This document shows positions 6,940 to 16,091 of a stretch of 64,000 bases of DNA, one piece after another. The DNA lies in assembly GCF_006717145.1 (NCBI RefSeq), contig NZ_VFQF01000002.1:124001-188000 (forward strand), in the 5' to 3' direction. Source of the stretch: Humibacillus xanthopallidus (GTDB lineage: Bacteria; Actinomycetota; Actinomycetes; Actinomycetales; Dermatophilaceae). A model generated the notes under the pieces. It was not told the DNA's origin. It saw only the letters and a list, made by a program, of their open reading frames with translations, and did not search any database. Position numbers and translations under genes: made by a program. How positions within the stretch are numbered: position 1 is the stretch's first letter; every line of letters begins with the position of its first letter.

Positions 6940-9915
6940 ATGTATTTGACGCACCGACGGGGGCGCTCGGCGCTCGCCGTCAGCTCGATCGCGACGGCTT
7001 CGGTCGTCGCCGCGATGGCGGCGGTCCCGCTCTCGCTTGTCTCCCCGGCGGCCGCCACCGCGGCCGGCTCGGGCACCCAGGGCTACATCGTCCAGATCGC
7101 GGCCGCTCCGCTTGCCAGCTACACCGGCGGCACGAAGGGACTGGCCGCGACGAAGCCGCAGGCCGGCAAGAAGGTCGACACGACCGGTCCCGCGGCCCGC
7201 GCCTACGAGGCCCACCTCAAGGCTGCCAGGGAGGCCGCCATGCGCTCGGCGGGCGTGACGCCCTCCCGCGCGACCAAGACCTACGACGTGGCCTTCAGCG
7301 GCTTCACCGCCTCGCTGACTGCCGACGAGGCGGCCCGGCTCGAGAAGACCCCGGGCGTGCTCAACGTCTGGAAGGACGAGATGCGCACGGCCGACACGGT
7401 GTCGACCCCGAAGTTCCTCGGGCTCGACGGCGCGACCGGTGTCTGGCAGGGGAAGTTCGGCGGCAGCAACCACGCCGGCGAGGGCATGATCATCGGCGTC
7501 ATCGACTCGGGCATCTGGCCCGAGAGCGCCTCCTTCGCCGCACTGTCCGAGCCTCGGCCCGACGCCGCGACGATCGCGGCGAAGTGGAAGGGCACCTGCC
7601 AGGCCGGGGTCGCGACCAACGGCGCGCCCGTCACCTGCAACAACAAGCTCATCGGCGCGCGCTACTACGACACCGGCGCCGCGGTGGAGCCCTTCGAGTT
7701 CCGCTCCCCCCGCGACTACAACGGCCACGGCAGCCACACCGCCTCGACGGCCGGTGGCAACCACGGCGTCCCGGCCACCATCAACGGCGGGGCGGTCGGC
7801 GACATCAGCGGCATGGCCCCCCAGGCCCGCATCGCGGCCTACAAGGCGCTCTGGGCGACCCCGACCGGCACGGCGTCGGGCTCGACGTCGAACCTCGTGG
7901 CCGCCATCGACGATGCCGTCTCGGACGGCGTCGACGTCATCAACTACTCGGTCTCCGGCTCGAGCTCCTACATCGTGACGGCCGACGAGCTCGCCTTCCT
8001 CGGCGCAGCCGACGCAGGCGTCTTCGTCTCGACGTCCGCGGGCAACAGCGGTGACACCGTTGGCGCCTCGAGCGTCGCCCACAACTCGCCGTGGACGATG
8101 ACGGTCGCGGCGAGCACCCACGACCGCGGCGCCACGAAGACGCTGACCCTCGGCAACGGCGCGAAGTACACCGGTCTCGGTGTCGGCGCCGGCGCCGGTC
8201 CGGCACCACTGGTGCTCTCCTCGTCGGTGGGCCTCGCCGGCCAGAGCTCGACCGCGGTCGTGCTCTGCGCCCCGGGCAGCCTCGACCCGGCCAAGGCGAC
8301 GGGCAAGATCGTCGTCTGTGACCGTGGCGTCTACGACCGCGTCGCCAAGAGCGCGGCCGTCAAGCAGGCCGGTGGCATCGGCATGGTCCTGGCGAACACC
8401 TCGGCTGCGCAGTCGCTCAACGCGGACTTCCACTCGGTGCCCACCATCCACGTCGACAACGTGGCGGGCGCCGCGACGAAGGCCTACGTCGCCGCCGCGG
8501 GAACCGGTGCGACGGCCACCATCTCGGCCGCCGACACGACTCCGGTTCGTGCACCGGAGATGGCGGGCTTCAGCTCCTACGGTCCGGCCATCGCCGGCGG
8601 TGGTGACCTGCTCAAGCCCGACATCACGGCTCCCGGCGTCGACGTCATCGCGGCGGTCTCGCCGGCGGGTGACGCCAACGGCAACTCCTTCAACGCCGAG
8701 TCCGGCACGTCGATGTCCGCCCCGCACATCGCCGGCATCGCCGCGCTCGTCATGCAGGCACACCCGACGTGGTCGCCGATGTGGGTCAAGTCGGCCCTCA
8801 TGACGACGGCGACGACGCTCGACAACCAGGGCAAGCCGATCCAGCGTGCCGGCAAGGCCGCGACTCCGCTCGACTACGGCTCCGGCCACGTCCGCCCGGC
8901 CGAGGCGTTCAACCCCGGTGTCGTCTTCGACTCCGACGTCAGCGACTGGATCGCCTACGGCTGCTCCATCGGCCAGATCCAGCTCATCACGGAGGCCGGC
9001 TACTGCGACCAGCTGCCGGCCATGGACCCGAGCGACCTCAACTACCCGAGCATCTCGGTGGGCCAGCTCGCGGGTTCGCAGACCGTCACCCGCACGCTGA
9101 CCAACGTCGAGGGCCGCGCCTCGCAGTACGCCCTCTCCGTCGACGCTCCCGCCGGCTTCACGGCGTCGGTCAGCCCGTCGAAGGTCACCATCCCGCCGGG
9201 TCAGTCGCGCTCCTTCAAGGTCACGCTGACCCGGACGGCGGCACCCTTCGGCACGTGGGCCTTCGGCTCGCTCACCGCGAGCGGCAACCGTGGCCAGGAG
9301 GCCAGGAGCCCGATCGCGGTCAAGCCGGTCGCCGCCGCGGCTCCGGCTGAGGTGACGATCCCGCAGTCCGGTGGCTCGATCACCGTGACGCCGGGCTACG
9401 CCGGCACCCTGTCGACCTCGGTCAAGGGGCTCGCCCAGGGTGACGTGCAGACGGTGCCGACGACGAAGCCGGTCAACACGACCGCGACCGTGACCATCCC
9501 TGCAGGCACGACGGTGGCCCGCTTCGCGACCTACGACGCCGACTACCCCGCCGGCACGGACGTCGACATCGAGGTGCGTCGTGGGACGACCGTCGTCGGC
9601 TCCAGCGCCGGTGGCACGGCCGAGGAGTCGGTGACGCTCGACAGCCCGACCGCTGGCACCTACACAGTGACGATCGACTACTTCGACGGCGCCCCGGCAA
9701 CCCTGCCGGTCAAGCTCGTGTCGTATGCCGTCCCGTCCAGTGCCGTCGGCAACCTCACTGTCGACCCTGCGAGCCAGGCGGTGTCGGCAGGTCAGCCCGC
9801 GACCGTCCAGCTCGTGACGTCCGGTCTCACGGCGGGCACCCGCTACCTCGGCCGGGTCGACTTCTCCGACGGCACGTCGGACGTCGCCCGCACCCTGGTG
9901 GCCGTCAGCCCCTGA
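6940..9915 (+). CDS. Secreted subtilase (S8) with PA and Fn3-like domains
   Basis: A 991-residue exported serine protease of the cucumisin-like subgroup. Residues 1-43 are a signal peptide (ends near A-A-A-T-A-A). An I9 inhibitor propeptide follows to about 140. The catalytic triad is D189 in GVIDSGIWPES, H263 in YNGHGSHTAS and S591 in SGTSMSAPHIAG. A PA (protease-associated) domain is inserted between His and Ser at about 410-520. After the catalytic domain come an Fn3-like domain with ASQYALSVDAPAGF and a beta-rich tail with TPGYAGTLSTSV. No sorting signal is seen, so it should be released. The start at 6940 is chosen because the signal peptide begins there; the upstream open frame has no signal-like sequence. 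A terminator hairpin follows at 9959. Confidence 0.93.
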   Translation: MYLTHRRGRSALAVSSIATASVVAAMAAVPLSLVSPAAATAAGSGTQGYIVQIAAAPLASYTGGTKGLAATKPQAGKKVDTTGPAARAYEAHLKAAREAAMRSAGVTPSRATKTYDVAFSGFTASLTADEAARLEKTPGVLNVWKDEMRTADTVSTPKFLGLDGATGVWQGKFGGSNHAGEGMIIGVIDSGIWPESASFAALSEPRPDAATIAAKWKGTCQAGVATNGAPVTCNNKLIGARYYDTGAAVEPFEFRSPRDYNGHGSHTASTAGGNHGVPATINGGAVGDISGMAPQARIAAYKALWATPTGTASGSTSNLVAAIDDAVSDGVDVINYSVSGSSSYIVTADELAFLGAADAGVFVSTSAGNSGDTVGASSVAHNSPWTMTVAASTHDRGATKTLTLGNGAKYTGLGVGAGAGPAPLVLSSSVGLAGQSSTAVVLCAPGSLDPAKATGKIVVCDRGVYDRVAKSAAVKQAGGIGMVLANTSAAQSLNADFHSVPTIHVDNVAGAATKAYVAAAGTGATATISAADTTPVRAPEMAGFSSYGPAIAGGGDLLKPDITAPGVDVIAAVSPAGDANGNSFNAESGTSMSAPHIAGIAALVMQAHPTWSPMWVKSALMTTATTLDNQGKPIQRAGKAATPLDYGSGHVRPAEAFNPGVVFDSDVSDWIAYGCSIGQIQLITEAGYCDQLPAMDPSDLNYPSISVGQLAGSQTVTRTLTNVEGRASQYALSVDAPAGFTASVSPSKVTIPPGQSRSFKVTLTRTAAPFGTWAFGSLTASGNRGQEARSPIAVKPVAAAAPAEVTIPQSGGSITVTPGYAGTLSTSVKGLAQGDVQTVPTTKPVNTTATVTIPAGTTVARFATYDADYPAGTDVDIEVRRGTTVVGSSAGGTAEESVTLDSPTAGTYTVTIDYFDGAPATLPVKLVSYAVPSSAVGNLTVDPASQAVSAGQPATVQLVTSGLTAGTRYLGRVDFSDGTSDVARTLVAVSP

Positions 9916-9958
9916 CGCCACAGCGGCACAGCACCACCAGCACGACCAGCACGATGGC

Positions 9959-9984
9959 GGGGCCGACCCACGAGGGTCGGCCCC
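9959..9984 (+). terminator. Terminator hairpin of the subtilase gene
   Basis: Perfect 11-bp stem GGGGCCGACCC (9959-9969), 4-base loop ACGA, and the complement at 9974-9984, 44 bases after the subtilase stop codon. Confidence 0.75.
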
Positions 9985-10060
9985 GTCGCTGGCGTCCGGA
10001 GTGTCTCCTTGAGGGCTGAAAGGGCCAGCAAGGAGGCCGCCAGGGGGCAGGCTGGGTAGG

Positions 10061-11425
10061 TTGACCGGAGTGACAGACCCCCAGGCCCCCGGCGACGGCG
10101 CCCCGACCACGCAGGACGCCGCCACTCCTGCAGCCGCCCCCGCCTCAGCCGCAAGCCACCCCGCCACTACCAGCGGGGAATGGTCCGCCTGGCGGGTCGT
10201 CTGGTGGTTCGGCTTCGTCAGCCTCGCGGCCGACATGGTCTACGAGGGGGCGCGCTCGGTCTACGGCCCGCTGCTCGCCTCGCTCGGTGCGACGGCCACG
10301 GTCGTCGGGCTCGTCACCGGCGCGGGCGAGGCGATGGCACTCGTCCTCCGGCTCGTCTTCGGCCCCCTCGCCGACCGGACCGGCCGCTACTGGAGCCTCA
10401 CCGTCGTCGGCTACGGCATGACGGCCGTCTGCGTGCCGCTCCTCGCCGTCACCCCCTTCGTCGGCGCGGCCGGGCTCGTGCTGGCCTCGGTCCTCATCCT
10501 GCTCGAGCGCGCCGGCAAGGCCGTGCGCAGCCCCTCGAAGTCGGCCCTGCTCGCGCACGTCGCGACGGCGGTGGGCCGTGGCCGTGGCTTCGGCGTGCAC
10601 AAGGCGCTCGACCAGGTCGGCGCCCTCGCGGGCCCGCTGCTCGTCGCCGCGGTCATCGCCGCTGCCGCGGGAGCGATCTGGCCCGCCATGGCCGTCCTCG
10701 CAATCCCGGGAGCCGCCGCGATGCTCCTCCTCGCCGTGATCCGCTCCCGGGTGCCTGATCCCTCGGTCTACGACGGCACAGAGCCCAGGCCGGAATCGCC
10801 TGCAGCACAGACGAACACGCGTGGTCCTGGCCTCCGAGGATGGTTCGCCGACGCCGTCGGTGCGCACCTTCCGCGCACGTTCTTCGGTTACGCGCTCGCC
10901 GCGGGCCTCACCACCGGCGGCCTGGTGACCTTCGGCATCATCGGCTTCCACCTCACCGTGGCCGGGCTCGTCCCCGTGGCCGGCGTCCCCCTCGTGTATG
11001 CCGCCGCGATGGGTGTCGAGGCCCTCGCCGCGCTCGGCGTGGGCCTCGTCTACGACCGTCACGGGGCCGCGATCCTCTATGCCGTTCCCGTGCTCGTCGC
11101 GCTCGTGCCGCCGCTCGCGCTCGCGGGCCAGCTGTGGGTCGTGCTGATCGGCGTCGCGGTCTGGGCGCTGGCCTACGGCGTGCAGGACTCGACGGTCAAG
11201 GCACTGGTCGCGGAGGTCGTCGAGGCACCGAGGCGGGCGACGGCATACGGCGTCTTCGCGGGCATCCAGGGCGCCTTCGCCATCGTGGGCGGCGTGTCGG
11301 CGGGCTGGCTCTACGAGCGGTCGCTCATCGCGCTCGTCATCGTCGTCGCGGTCACGCAGCTCGTGGCCCTCGTGCTGCTCGCGCGCACGATCGGCTCCCT
11401 GCGGCGGCGCCCCACCCCCGTCTGA
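10061..11425 (+). CDS. MFS transporter
   Basis: A multi-pass permease of 454 residues. A Pro/Ala-rich cytoplasmic N-terminus (about 40 residues) precedes the first helix. The loop between helices 2 and 3 has the major-facilitator signature as RLVFGPLADRTGRYW. A central loop near residues 225-265 is hydrophilic (PDPSVYDGTEPRP), giving the 6+6 layout. Substrate unknown. The helix motif GFVSLAADMVYEGARSVYGP resembles putative drug-efflux MFS proteins found next to membrane sensors, but I would not go further. The start could be TTG 10061 or GTG 10070; neither has a strong ribosome binding site. Confidence 0.85.
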   Translation: MTGVTDPQAPGDGAPTTQDAATPAAAPASAASHPATTSGEWSAWRVVWWFGFVSLAADMVYEGARSVYGPLLASLGATATVVGLVTGAGEAMALVLRLVFGPLADRTGRYWSLTVVGYGMTAVCVPLLAVTPFVGAAGLVLASVLILLERAGKAVRSPSKSALLAHVATAVGRGRGFGVHKALDQVGALAGPLLVAAVIAAAAGAIWPAMAVLAIPGAAAMLLLAVIRSRVPDPSVYDGTEPRPESPAAQTNTRGPGLRGWFADAVGAHLPRTFFGYALAAGLTTGGLVTFGIIGFHLTVAGLVPVAGVPLVYAAAMGVEALAALGVGLVYDRHGAAILYAVPVLVALVPPLALAGQLWVVLIGVAVWALAYGVQDSTVKALVAEVVEAPRRATAYGVFAGIQGAFAIVGGVSAGWLYERSLIALVIVVAVTQLVALVLLARTIGSLRRRPTPV

Positions 11426-11427
11426 CA

Positions 11428-11515
11428 ACTCGAGTGGCCTCGTCGTCACAGTCGATCTGGCCCGGCAACAGTCGAGTGGCCCCGTCGTCACGTGACGACG
11501 AGGCCACTCGAGTGG
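11428..11515. terminator. Palindromic GTCGAGTGGCC-type repeat, bidirectional terminator
   Basis: TCGAGTGGCCCCGTCGTCAC (11472-11491) is followed directly by its near-perfect complement (11492-11511, one mismatch). A direct copy of the left arm, ACTCGAGTGGCCTCGTCGTCAC in two pieces, lies at 11428-11449. It separates the convergent MFS and subtilase genes. The core is shared with the tandem repeat at 776-898. Confidence 0.65.
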
Positions 11516-11536
11516 GTGGTGGTGGTGCGGGGCTGG

Positions 11537-13075
11537 TCAGCTCACGGCGTCGAGGGCGTCGACGACACCCTCACCGAAGAAGCTGTTGTTCTCGATCGGC
11601 CCGACGCAGAGACGACCGCTGCCGGTCGTCGTTCCGCACGCCTTGTCGTCGGCCTGCTGGCGCAGCTTCTCGATCATCTGGGTGGGCGTCCACGTCGGGT
11701 GCACCGACTTCATGAGCGCGAGCACCCCGGCGACGTGCGGCGACGCCATCGACGTGCCGCTCTTCGTGCCGTAGCCGTTGTTGGCGACGACCGTCGAGAG
11801 GATCGACGATCCGGGAGCGGCGACGTCGATCTTGCCGAGGCCGCGGTTGCTGAACGACGACAGGCGGCTGTCCATGGTGCCGGCCGGGAAGCGCTGCATC
11901 GAGCTCACCGTCACGACGCCGTCGAGCTCGGTCGGGATGTCCTCACACCCGCTGTTGAGCGTGCGCTTGACGTAACCGGCCGACGTCGGCTGGTCGTCGG
12001 GGCTCGTCTCGTCGAGGAACGACGACTTGTCCGACAGGTCGCGAGCCGAGTTGCCCGCCGCGGCCGCGTGGACGACGCCCTGCTTCGTCGACCAGGTGAC
12101 CGCGCGACGCACGGCCTCCTTTGCGGCGTACTGGTCGGGCTGGTCCTCGCAGTAGAACTCGAACGGGTCGACGTAGTAGCTGTTGTTCGTCACGTCCATG
12201 TGCTTGAGGCCGGCCTCGACGAAGCCGCACACGGCGTACTCCGGGTAGATGAACCCGTCGTCGTTGACGACCTTGACCGAGGCGATCCGCACGTTGGGCG
12301 CGACGCCGACGATGCCGACCTTGTTGCGGGCGGCCGCGATGGTGCCGGCGACGTGGGTGCCGTGGTCGCTCGTGGTCGGCTCCCAACCGGTCGTGCTGGG
12401 TCGGCCGGCGTCGCTGCAGTTCACCGAGTTCGCGACGTCGAGGTTGGCCACGAGGTCGGGGTGGTCGGCGTCGATCCCGCTGTCGAGCACGCCGACGAGC
12501 ACGTTGCGCGAGCCGTCGGTGATCGCGTGGGCCTGGTCGGCCTTGATCATCTTCATGTCCCACTGCTCGGCCTCGCGCGGGTCGGTCCCGTCGGCGGGCG
12601 TCGTGTCGGCCTCGACGTCACCGTTCCATGCCTTCTTGGCGCCCTTCATGTAGCCGGAGGCCCCGCGGCCCCACGTCGCACCGGCGGCCTCGGGGGTGCC
12701 TTCGGTGACGGCGACCGTGCGGCTCGCGCCGACCGACTCGACGGCGTTGCCGCCCTTCGCGACGACATCGGTGCGGAACGTCGCCACCTTCGAGTGGGCG
12801 ACGACGACGCCGATCTGCGGCCAGGACTGCACGACGACGCCGCCGGCAGCCTTGACCGCGGTCTCGACCAGGCGCGTCTGGCCCGGGTTCGCGATCCGGG
12901 CGTTGACGATGTAGCTCATCAGCAGCCCGTCGGGAGTGCTGATCGTCACCGGCGTCGAGACGGGCTCGGAGCTGGTGGCGGCAGAAGCCGCCTGACCGCC
13001 GCAGACGGCCGCGGTGGCCAGTGCGACGGCTGCCACGGCGATGGTGCCGCGGCGGCGGATGAAGGTGTTCGGCAT
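11537..13075 (-). CDS. Secreted subtilase (S8), kexin/lantibiotic-type core
   Basis: A 512-residue exported serine protease unrelated in layout to the one at 6940. Signal peptide 1-33 ends A-A-S-A-A. A propeptide-like region to about 170 includes LLMSYIVNARIANPGQTR. The catalytic triad is D198 in GVLDSGIDADHPDL, H238 in DHGTHVAGT and S442 in SGTSMASPHVAG. There is no PA or Fn3 domain. The oxyanion Asn is in AAAGNSARD. The chosen ATG (13075) has GGAG upstream (GGAGTAGACCT) and begins the signal peptide; the upstream in-frame stretch to 13171 is rejected. The 3' end faces the palindromic terminator. Confidence 0.92.
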   Translation of the reverse strand: MPNTFIRRRGTIAVAAVALATAAVCGGQAASAATSSEPVSTPVTISTPDGLLMSYIVNARIANPGQTRLVETAVKAAGGVVVQSWPQIGVVVAHSKVATFRTDVVAKGGNAVESVGASRTVAVTEGTPEAAGATWGRGASGYMKGAKKAWNGDVEADTTPADGTDPREAEQWDMKMIKADQAHAITDGSRNVLVGVLDSGIDADHPDLVANLDVANSVNCSDAGRPSTTGWEPTTSDHGTHVAGTIAAARNKVGIVGVAPNVRIASVKVVNDDGFIYPEYAVCGFVEAGLKHMDVTNNSYYVDPFEFYCEDQPDQYAAKEAVRRAVTWSTKQGVVHAAAAGNSARDLSDKSSFLDETSPDDQPTSAGYVKRTLNSGCEDIPTELDGVVTVSSMQRFPAGTMDSRLSSFSNRGLGKIDVAAPGSSILSTVVANNGYGTKSGTSMASPHVAGVLALMKSVHPTWTPTQMIEKLRQQADDKACGTTTGSGRLCVGPIENNSFFGEGVVDALDAVS

Positions 13076-13220
13076 AGGTCTACTCCATGGATGGTGTGAG
13101 TGATCCCGTGCAGCGATGGGCCGCACCTGCACATCCTTGGCCACAATCGCCCGTCCTGCGCGCCGGAGCACCCACCATTTTCACGCCGGCCACTTCGCGC
13201 CGGCCCCTCCCAGAACGGGC

Positions 13221-13847
13221 TCAGGGTGTGTGCTGCGGCTCCCGGGTCGAGTGGGTGAGCGGTGCGAGGGCGATGAGCAGCACGAGCGCGCCCAGCGGCT
13301 CGAGGCCTAGGGGAAGGGCCAGCATCGCACCCGCCGCACCCGCGAGCGCGAGGGAACCGGACGGCATACGCCCCTCGGCGGTGTGCACCACGAGAGCGAG
13401 CCCGAGGGCGAGGGCCGTCACCACGGCCCCACCGGTCGCGAGCCCCGAGGGCAGCGGGTCGACGAGCCAGCCGGTCGATCGGAGGGCCCAGACGGCGGCA
13501 GCAGCCCCGGCACCGAAAGCGCCCAGCAGGGTCACCAGTACCGCGAGCTCCGACCGGCCGCTGCGCGACGCGAGCGTCCCTGCGAGAGAGGCGAACCCAG
13601 CCACACCAAGCACGAGTATGCCGCCCGCGACGACCGCGAGCACGCTGCCTCGCGCCTCGGCGGGGTCGGCGGGGTCGGGGACGCCGATGGTGTCGACCCA
13701 CACGAGGATGCCGTGGGTGAAGAGCAGGAGCGGGGCGACGAGCGCGAGCTGCGGGACTCGATCCGTGGCCACCGCGGCGCGAGCTGCCACCACGGGGGAG
13801 TCGACGCGCGGAGCAGTGGCTCGGGTCGGGAGGGTGCTCGTCGTCAT
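13221..13847 (-). CDS. Integral membrane protein, unknown function
   Basis: A 208-residue hydrophobic protein with about six predicted membrane helices separated by short loops, for example LALVAPLLLFTHGILVWVDTIG near the N-terminus and a last helix PLGALVLLIALAPLTH. The N-terminal 35 residues are polar (TTSTLPTRATAPR). ATG 13847 has GGAGAC immediately upstream. No family motif was recognised and there is no Cys or His cluster to suggest a cofactor. It is followed after about 145 bases by the subtilase gene on the same strand, with no shared operon evident. Confidence 0.7.
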   Translation of the reverse strand: MTTSTLPTRATAPRVDSPVVAARAAVATDRVPQLALVAPLLLFTHGILVWVDTIGVPDPADPAEARGSVLAVVAGGILVLGVAGFASLAGTLASRSGRSELAVLVTLLGAFGAGAAAAVWALRSTGWLVDPLPSGLATGGAVVTALALGLALVVHTAEGRMPSGSLALAGAAGAMLALPLGLEPLGALVLLIALAPLTHSTREPQHTP

Positions 13848-13941
13848 GTCTCCAGCGTGGCGACCGGGGGCGCTGATGCCCATCGGGGTCGACCCGGAGC
13901 GACCCCCGAGTCACCCCTGAGTGCAGCGACGCCAGCGCCGA

Positions 13942-14736
13942 TCAGGTCGGGAGGTTGCAGGGCGCCTGCTGGCCCTGCAGTGCGACGGCGCTCCACGGCG
14001 GCAGGGTGGCGAGGCCCTTCTGCCAGAGCACGCGCCACGCCGCCTCGGCCGCGGCGGGTGTCATGCCGCCCGCCTTGAAGTGCGACTGGTCCTTGAGGTG
14101 GGTCTCCCACGGAGCGATCGCGACGCGCGCCTTGGCGAGCACGCCGTCGACGGTCTTCATCGAGGCCGCGCACTGGCGCACCGCGTCGGCCTTGGGCCCC
14201 GCGGCCGCGGCGTCGACCGCGCACTTCTCCTGGGAGGCGGCGAGCGCCTTGTCGGCGTTGCGGAAGGCGACGATGTTCTCTGCCGCCTGCTCTGTCGTCT
14301 TGGGCCACGCGGCCTTGGCCTGCGCGAGCGTGATCTTGTTGGCCTGCAGGTCGTTCATGATCTTCAGGTGCGCGTCCCACTGGCTCAGGGAGCGGTAGGC
14401 GTCGTTGCGCGCGGTGGCCTGGGTCGTCCAGGCGGTGCGGCACGACGCGACGGCGGCGGCGAGCGAGTCGGTCTCGGTGGTCGGCGGCGCCGTCGTCCCG
14501 GTGTCCGAGCTGGCCGAGGGTGTCGGGAGCGAGGTCGACGGGACCGCTGAGCTCGTCGCGCCGGCGATGGCGGAGGGCGACCCGGTCGGCTCGCTCGAGG
14601 TCAGCAGGCCCTTGCCGAACCACACCGCGGCGGCGATCACCGCGATCGCGAGCAGGCCGATGACGGCAGGGACGAGCCACCCCCGAGGTCGCTGTGCCTC
14701 TTTCACCTCACGCCGCGTCTGCGGTTGCTGGCCCAT
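13942..14736 (-). CDS. Membrane-anchored extracytoplasmic protein, unknown function
   Basis: A 264-residue protein: 33-residue basic cytoplasmic tail, one membrane helix (WLVPAVIGLLAIAVIAAAVWF), a Ser/Thr/Pro linker of about 50 residues, then an extracellular helical domain of about 160 residues with four cysteines (ASCRTAW, QEKCAVD, VRQCAAS, APCNLPT) that could form two disulfides. ATG 14736 is preceded by GAGGGGGG. I do not recognise the family. Its 5' region is divergent to the HTH-membrane gene at 14958 (about 220 bases between them), so the two may share control sequences. Confidence 0.7.
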   Translation of the reverse strand: MGQQPQTRREVKEAQRPRGWLVPAVIGLLAIAVIAAAVWFGKGLLTSSEPTGSPSAIAGATSSAVPSTSLPTPSASSDTGTTAPPTTETDSLAAAVASCRTAWTTQATARNDAYRSLSQWDAHLKIMNDLQANKITLAQAKAAWPKTTEQAAENIVAFRNADKALAASQEKCAVDAAAAGPKADAVRQCAASMKTVDGVLAKARVAIAPWETHLKDQSHFKAGGMTPAAAEAAWRVLWQKGLATLPPWSAVALQGQQAPCNLPT

Positions 14737-14957
14737 GGGCCCCCCTCGCTGTGACCGTCGCGCAGACGTCACGGCCCCCACCGCCCTGCGTGACTCGGCT
14801 CAACGATATCCGCAGGTCGTGCACAGTGTGACCGATCTGCGGCCTTGATCCGGGTGCACTCTGTGGTCACTCCGGGTGCGGCATGCCGGTTCGGCGCTAT
14901 TCTCCGAGCGAATCCAGTTGGGTCCTGGTGACGGTGACTCTCGGGGAGTTTGGGCTG

Positions 14958-16091
14958 GTGATCGCCATGGGCGTGCTGCCTTCCGGCGACGAGCCCGCGT
15001 CAGCGGGTCGCGCCGCCCGCTCGCCGCGCCGCTACGACGACTCCCTCAGGCGGTATGCCGTCAAGCGGGCCCAGGAGCCCGACGCCCGGCTCGCCGACGT
15101 GGCGAGTGAGCTCGGGGTCAGCGCCAGCACGTTGCGCCGGTGGGTGCGGACCGCCGATGCAGACGACCCGGGGGCTGCCGCCGTGGGCACAGCGAAAACC
15201 ACCGATGCCGACGATGAGCAGACCGCCGACGCGGCAGGTGCCGAGACCGTCGCCGGCGATCCGGTCGTCGTCGGGTCGGCGCGGGCCGGTCCGGAGGTGC
15301 CCGCACTGCTCGTGGCAACTCCGTCGGCGGCGCCGGTTGCAGTGCCGGGTGCACTGTCCGAGGCGGCGGCGAGCACGGCCAAGGCCACGGGTCACGACGA
15401 GCGCCACGTGCTCGCCATGCTCGACGCGATCCTCGACATGTTCCCCCGACCGGGGGCGCTGCCGCTCGAGGTCGACCTCTCGGAGCCGGGCCCGGAAGCC
15501 CATCGCCAGGTCGAGGCGCCGGCCGACCGCATCCCGTTGCACCCGGGCGACGACATCTTCCCGTCGATGTCCGCGTTGCTGCCGGCCTACCGGTTCCCGA
15601 TCATCCTCGCCGGGCTCGTCGCCGCGCTCTGGGTGTCGACGATCGTGCCGGCCACCTACGAGCTGCGCCCGGTCGCGCAGTCGCTCCACGTGCTCTCGCT
15701 CGTCGTGGCGTTCGGTGCGGTGCTCGTCATCGACTGGCACGGCCTGCTCTGGCTCGCCGGGCGTCGAGGTCTCACCGAGTCGACCCGTCTCGCGGCCGGT
15801 GCGGGCCCGCTCATCTGGGGCGGGCTCGCCGGCCTCATCGTGACGGGCGCCCTCCTGCACCCGAACCTCCACTCACCCCTGACCGTGACCAAGCTCGTGC
15901 TCGTGCTCGCCGTCGCCTGGAACGGCGCCGCGATGTCAGCGCTGCGGCGACGGATGGCCCAGCTGCCGGCATACGTCAAGCCTGCCGACCTGCCGCGTCG
16001 CGACTGGCGCCTCATGATGACGGCGACCGTGATCTCGCAGCTCGGCTGGTGGGGAGCGATCATCATCGGCTTCGTGAACTCCTCGAGATGA
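14958..16091 (+). CDS. HTH domain fused to a C-terminal membrane domain
   Basis: A 377-residue protein with two parts. Residues about 25-65 hold an HTH of the transposase/MerR-like type (DARLADVASELGVSASTLRRW). After a 150-residue Ala/Asp-rich linker come about five membrane helices (from AYRFPIILAGLVAALWVS), with a conserved WHGLLWLAGRRG loop and a GALLHPNLHSPLT segment. The membrane half resembles CopD/DUF2269-type haem or copper membrane domains. GTG 14958 has GGGGAG 9 bases upstream; ATG 14967 is an alternative. Its stop overlaps the next start (ATGA at 16088-16091), so it is coupled to the copD-ctaG fusion. It may be a membrane-tethered regulator or accessory factor of copper or oxidase assembly. 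Confidence 0.7.
   Translation: MIAMGVLPSGDEPASAGRAARSPRRYDDSLRRYAVKRAQEPDARLADVASELGVSASTLRRWVRTADADDPGAAAVGTAKTTDADDEQTADAAGAETVAGDPVVVGSARAGPEVPALLVATPSAAPVAVPGALSEAAASTAKATGHDERHVLAMLDAILDMFPRPGALPLEVDLSEPGPEAHRQVEAPADRIPLHPGDDIFPSMSALLPAYRFPIILAGLVAALWVSTIVPATYELRPVAQSLHVLSLVVAFGAVLVIDWHGLLWLAGRRGLTESTRLAAGAGPLIWGGLAGLIVTGALLHPNLHSPLTVTKLVLVLAVAWNGAAMSALRRRMAQLPAYVKPADLPRRDWRLMMTATVISQLGWWGAIIIGFVNSSR

Noticed and set aside
6892-10236. Open frame of about 1,100 codons on the minus strand opposite the subtilase
   Set aside because: It is antisense to a clear protease gene and its translation is Arg/Gly/His/Asp-rich without motifs, a GC-bias artefact.
14810-14880. GTGCAC-containing near-repeats before the HTH-membrane gene
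   Set aside because: Too short and imperfect to call operators; mentioned only as a possible target in the related finding.
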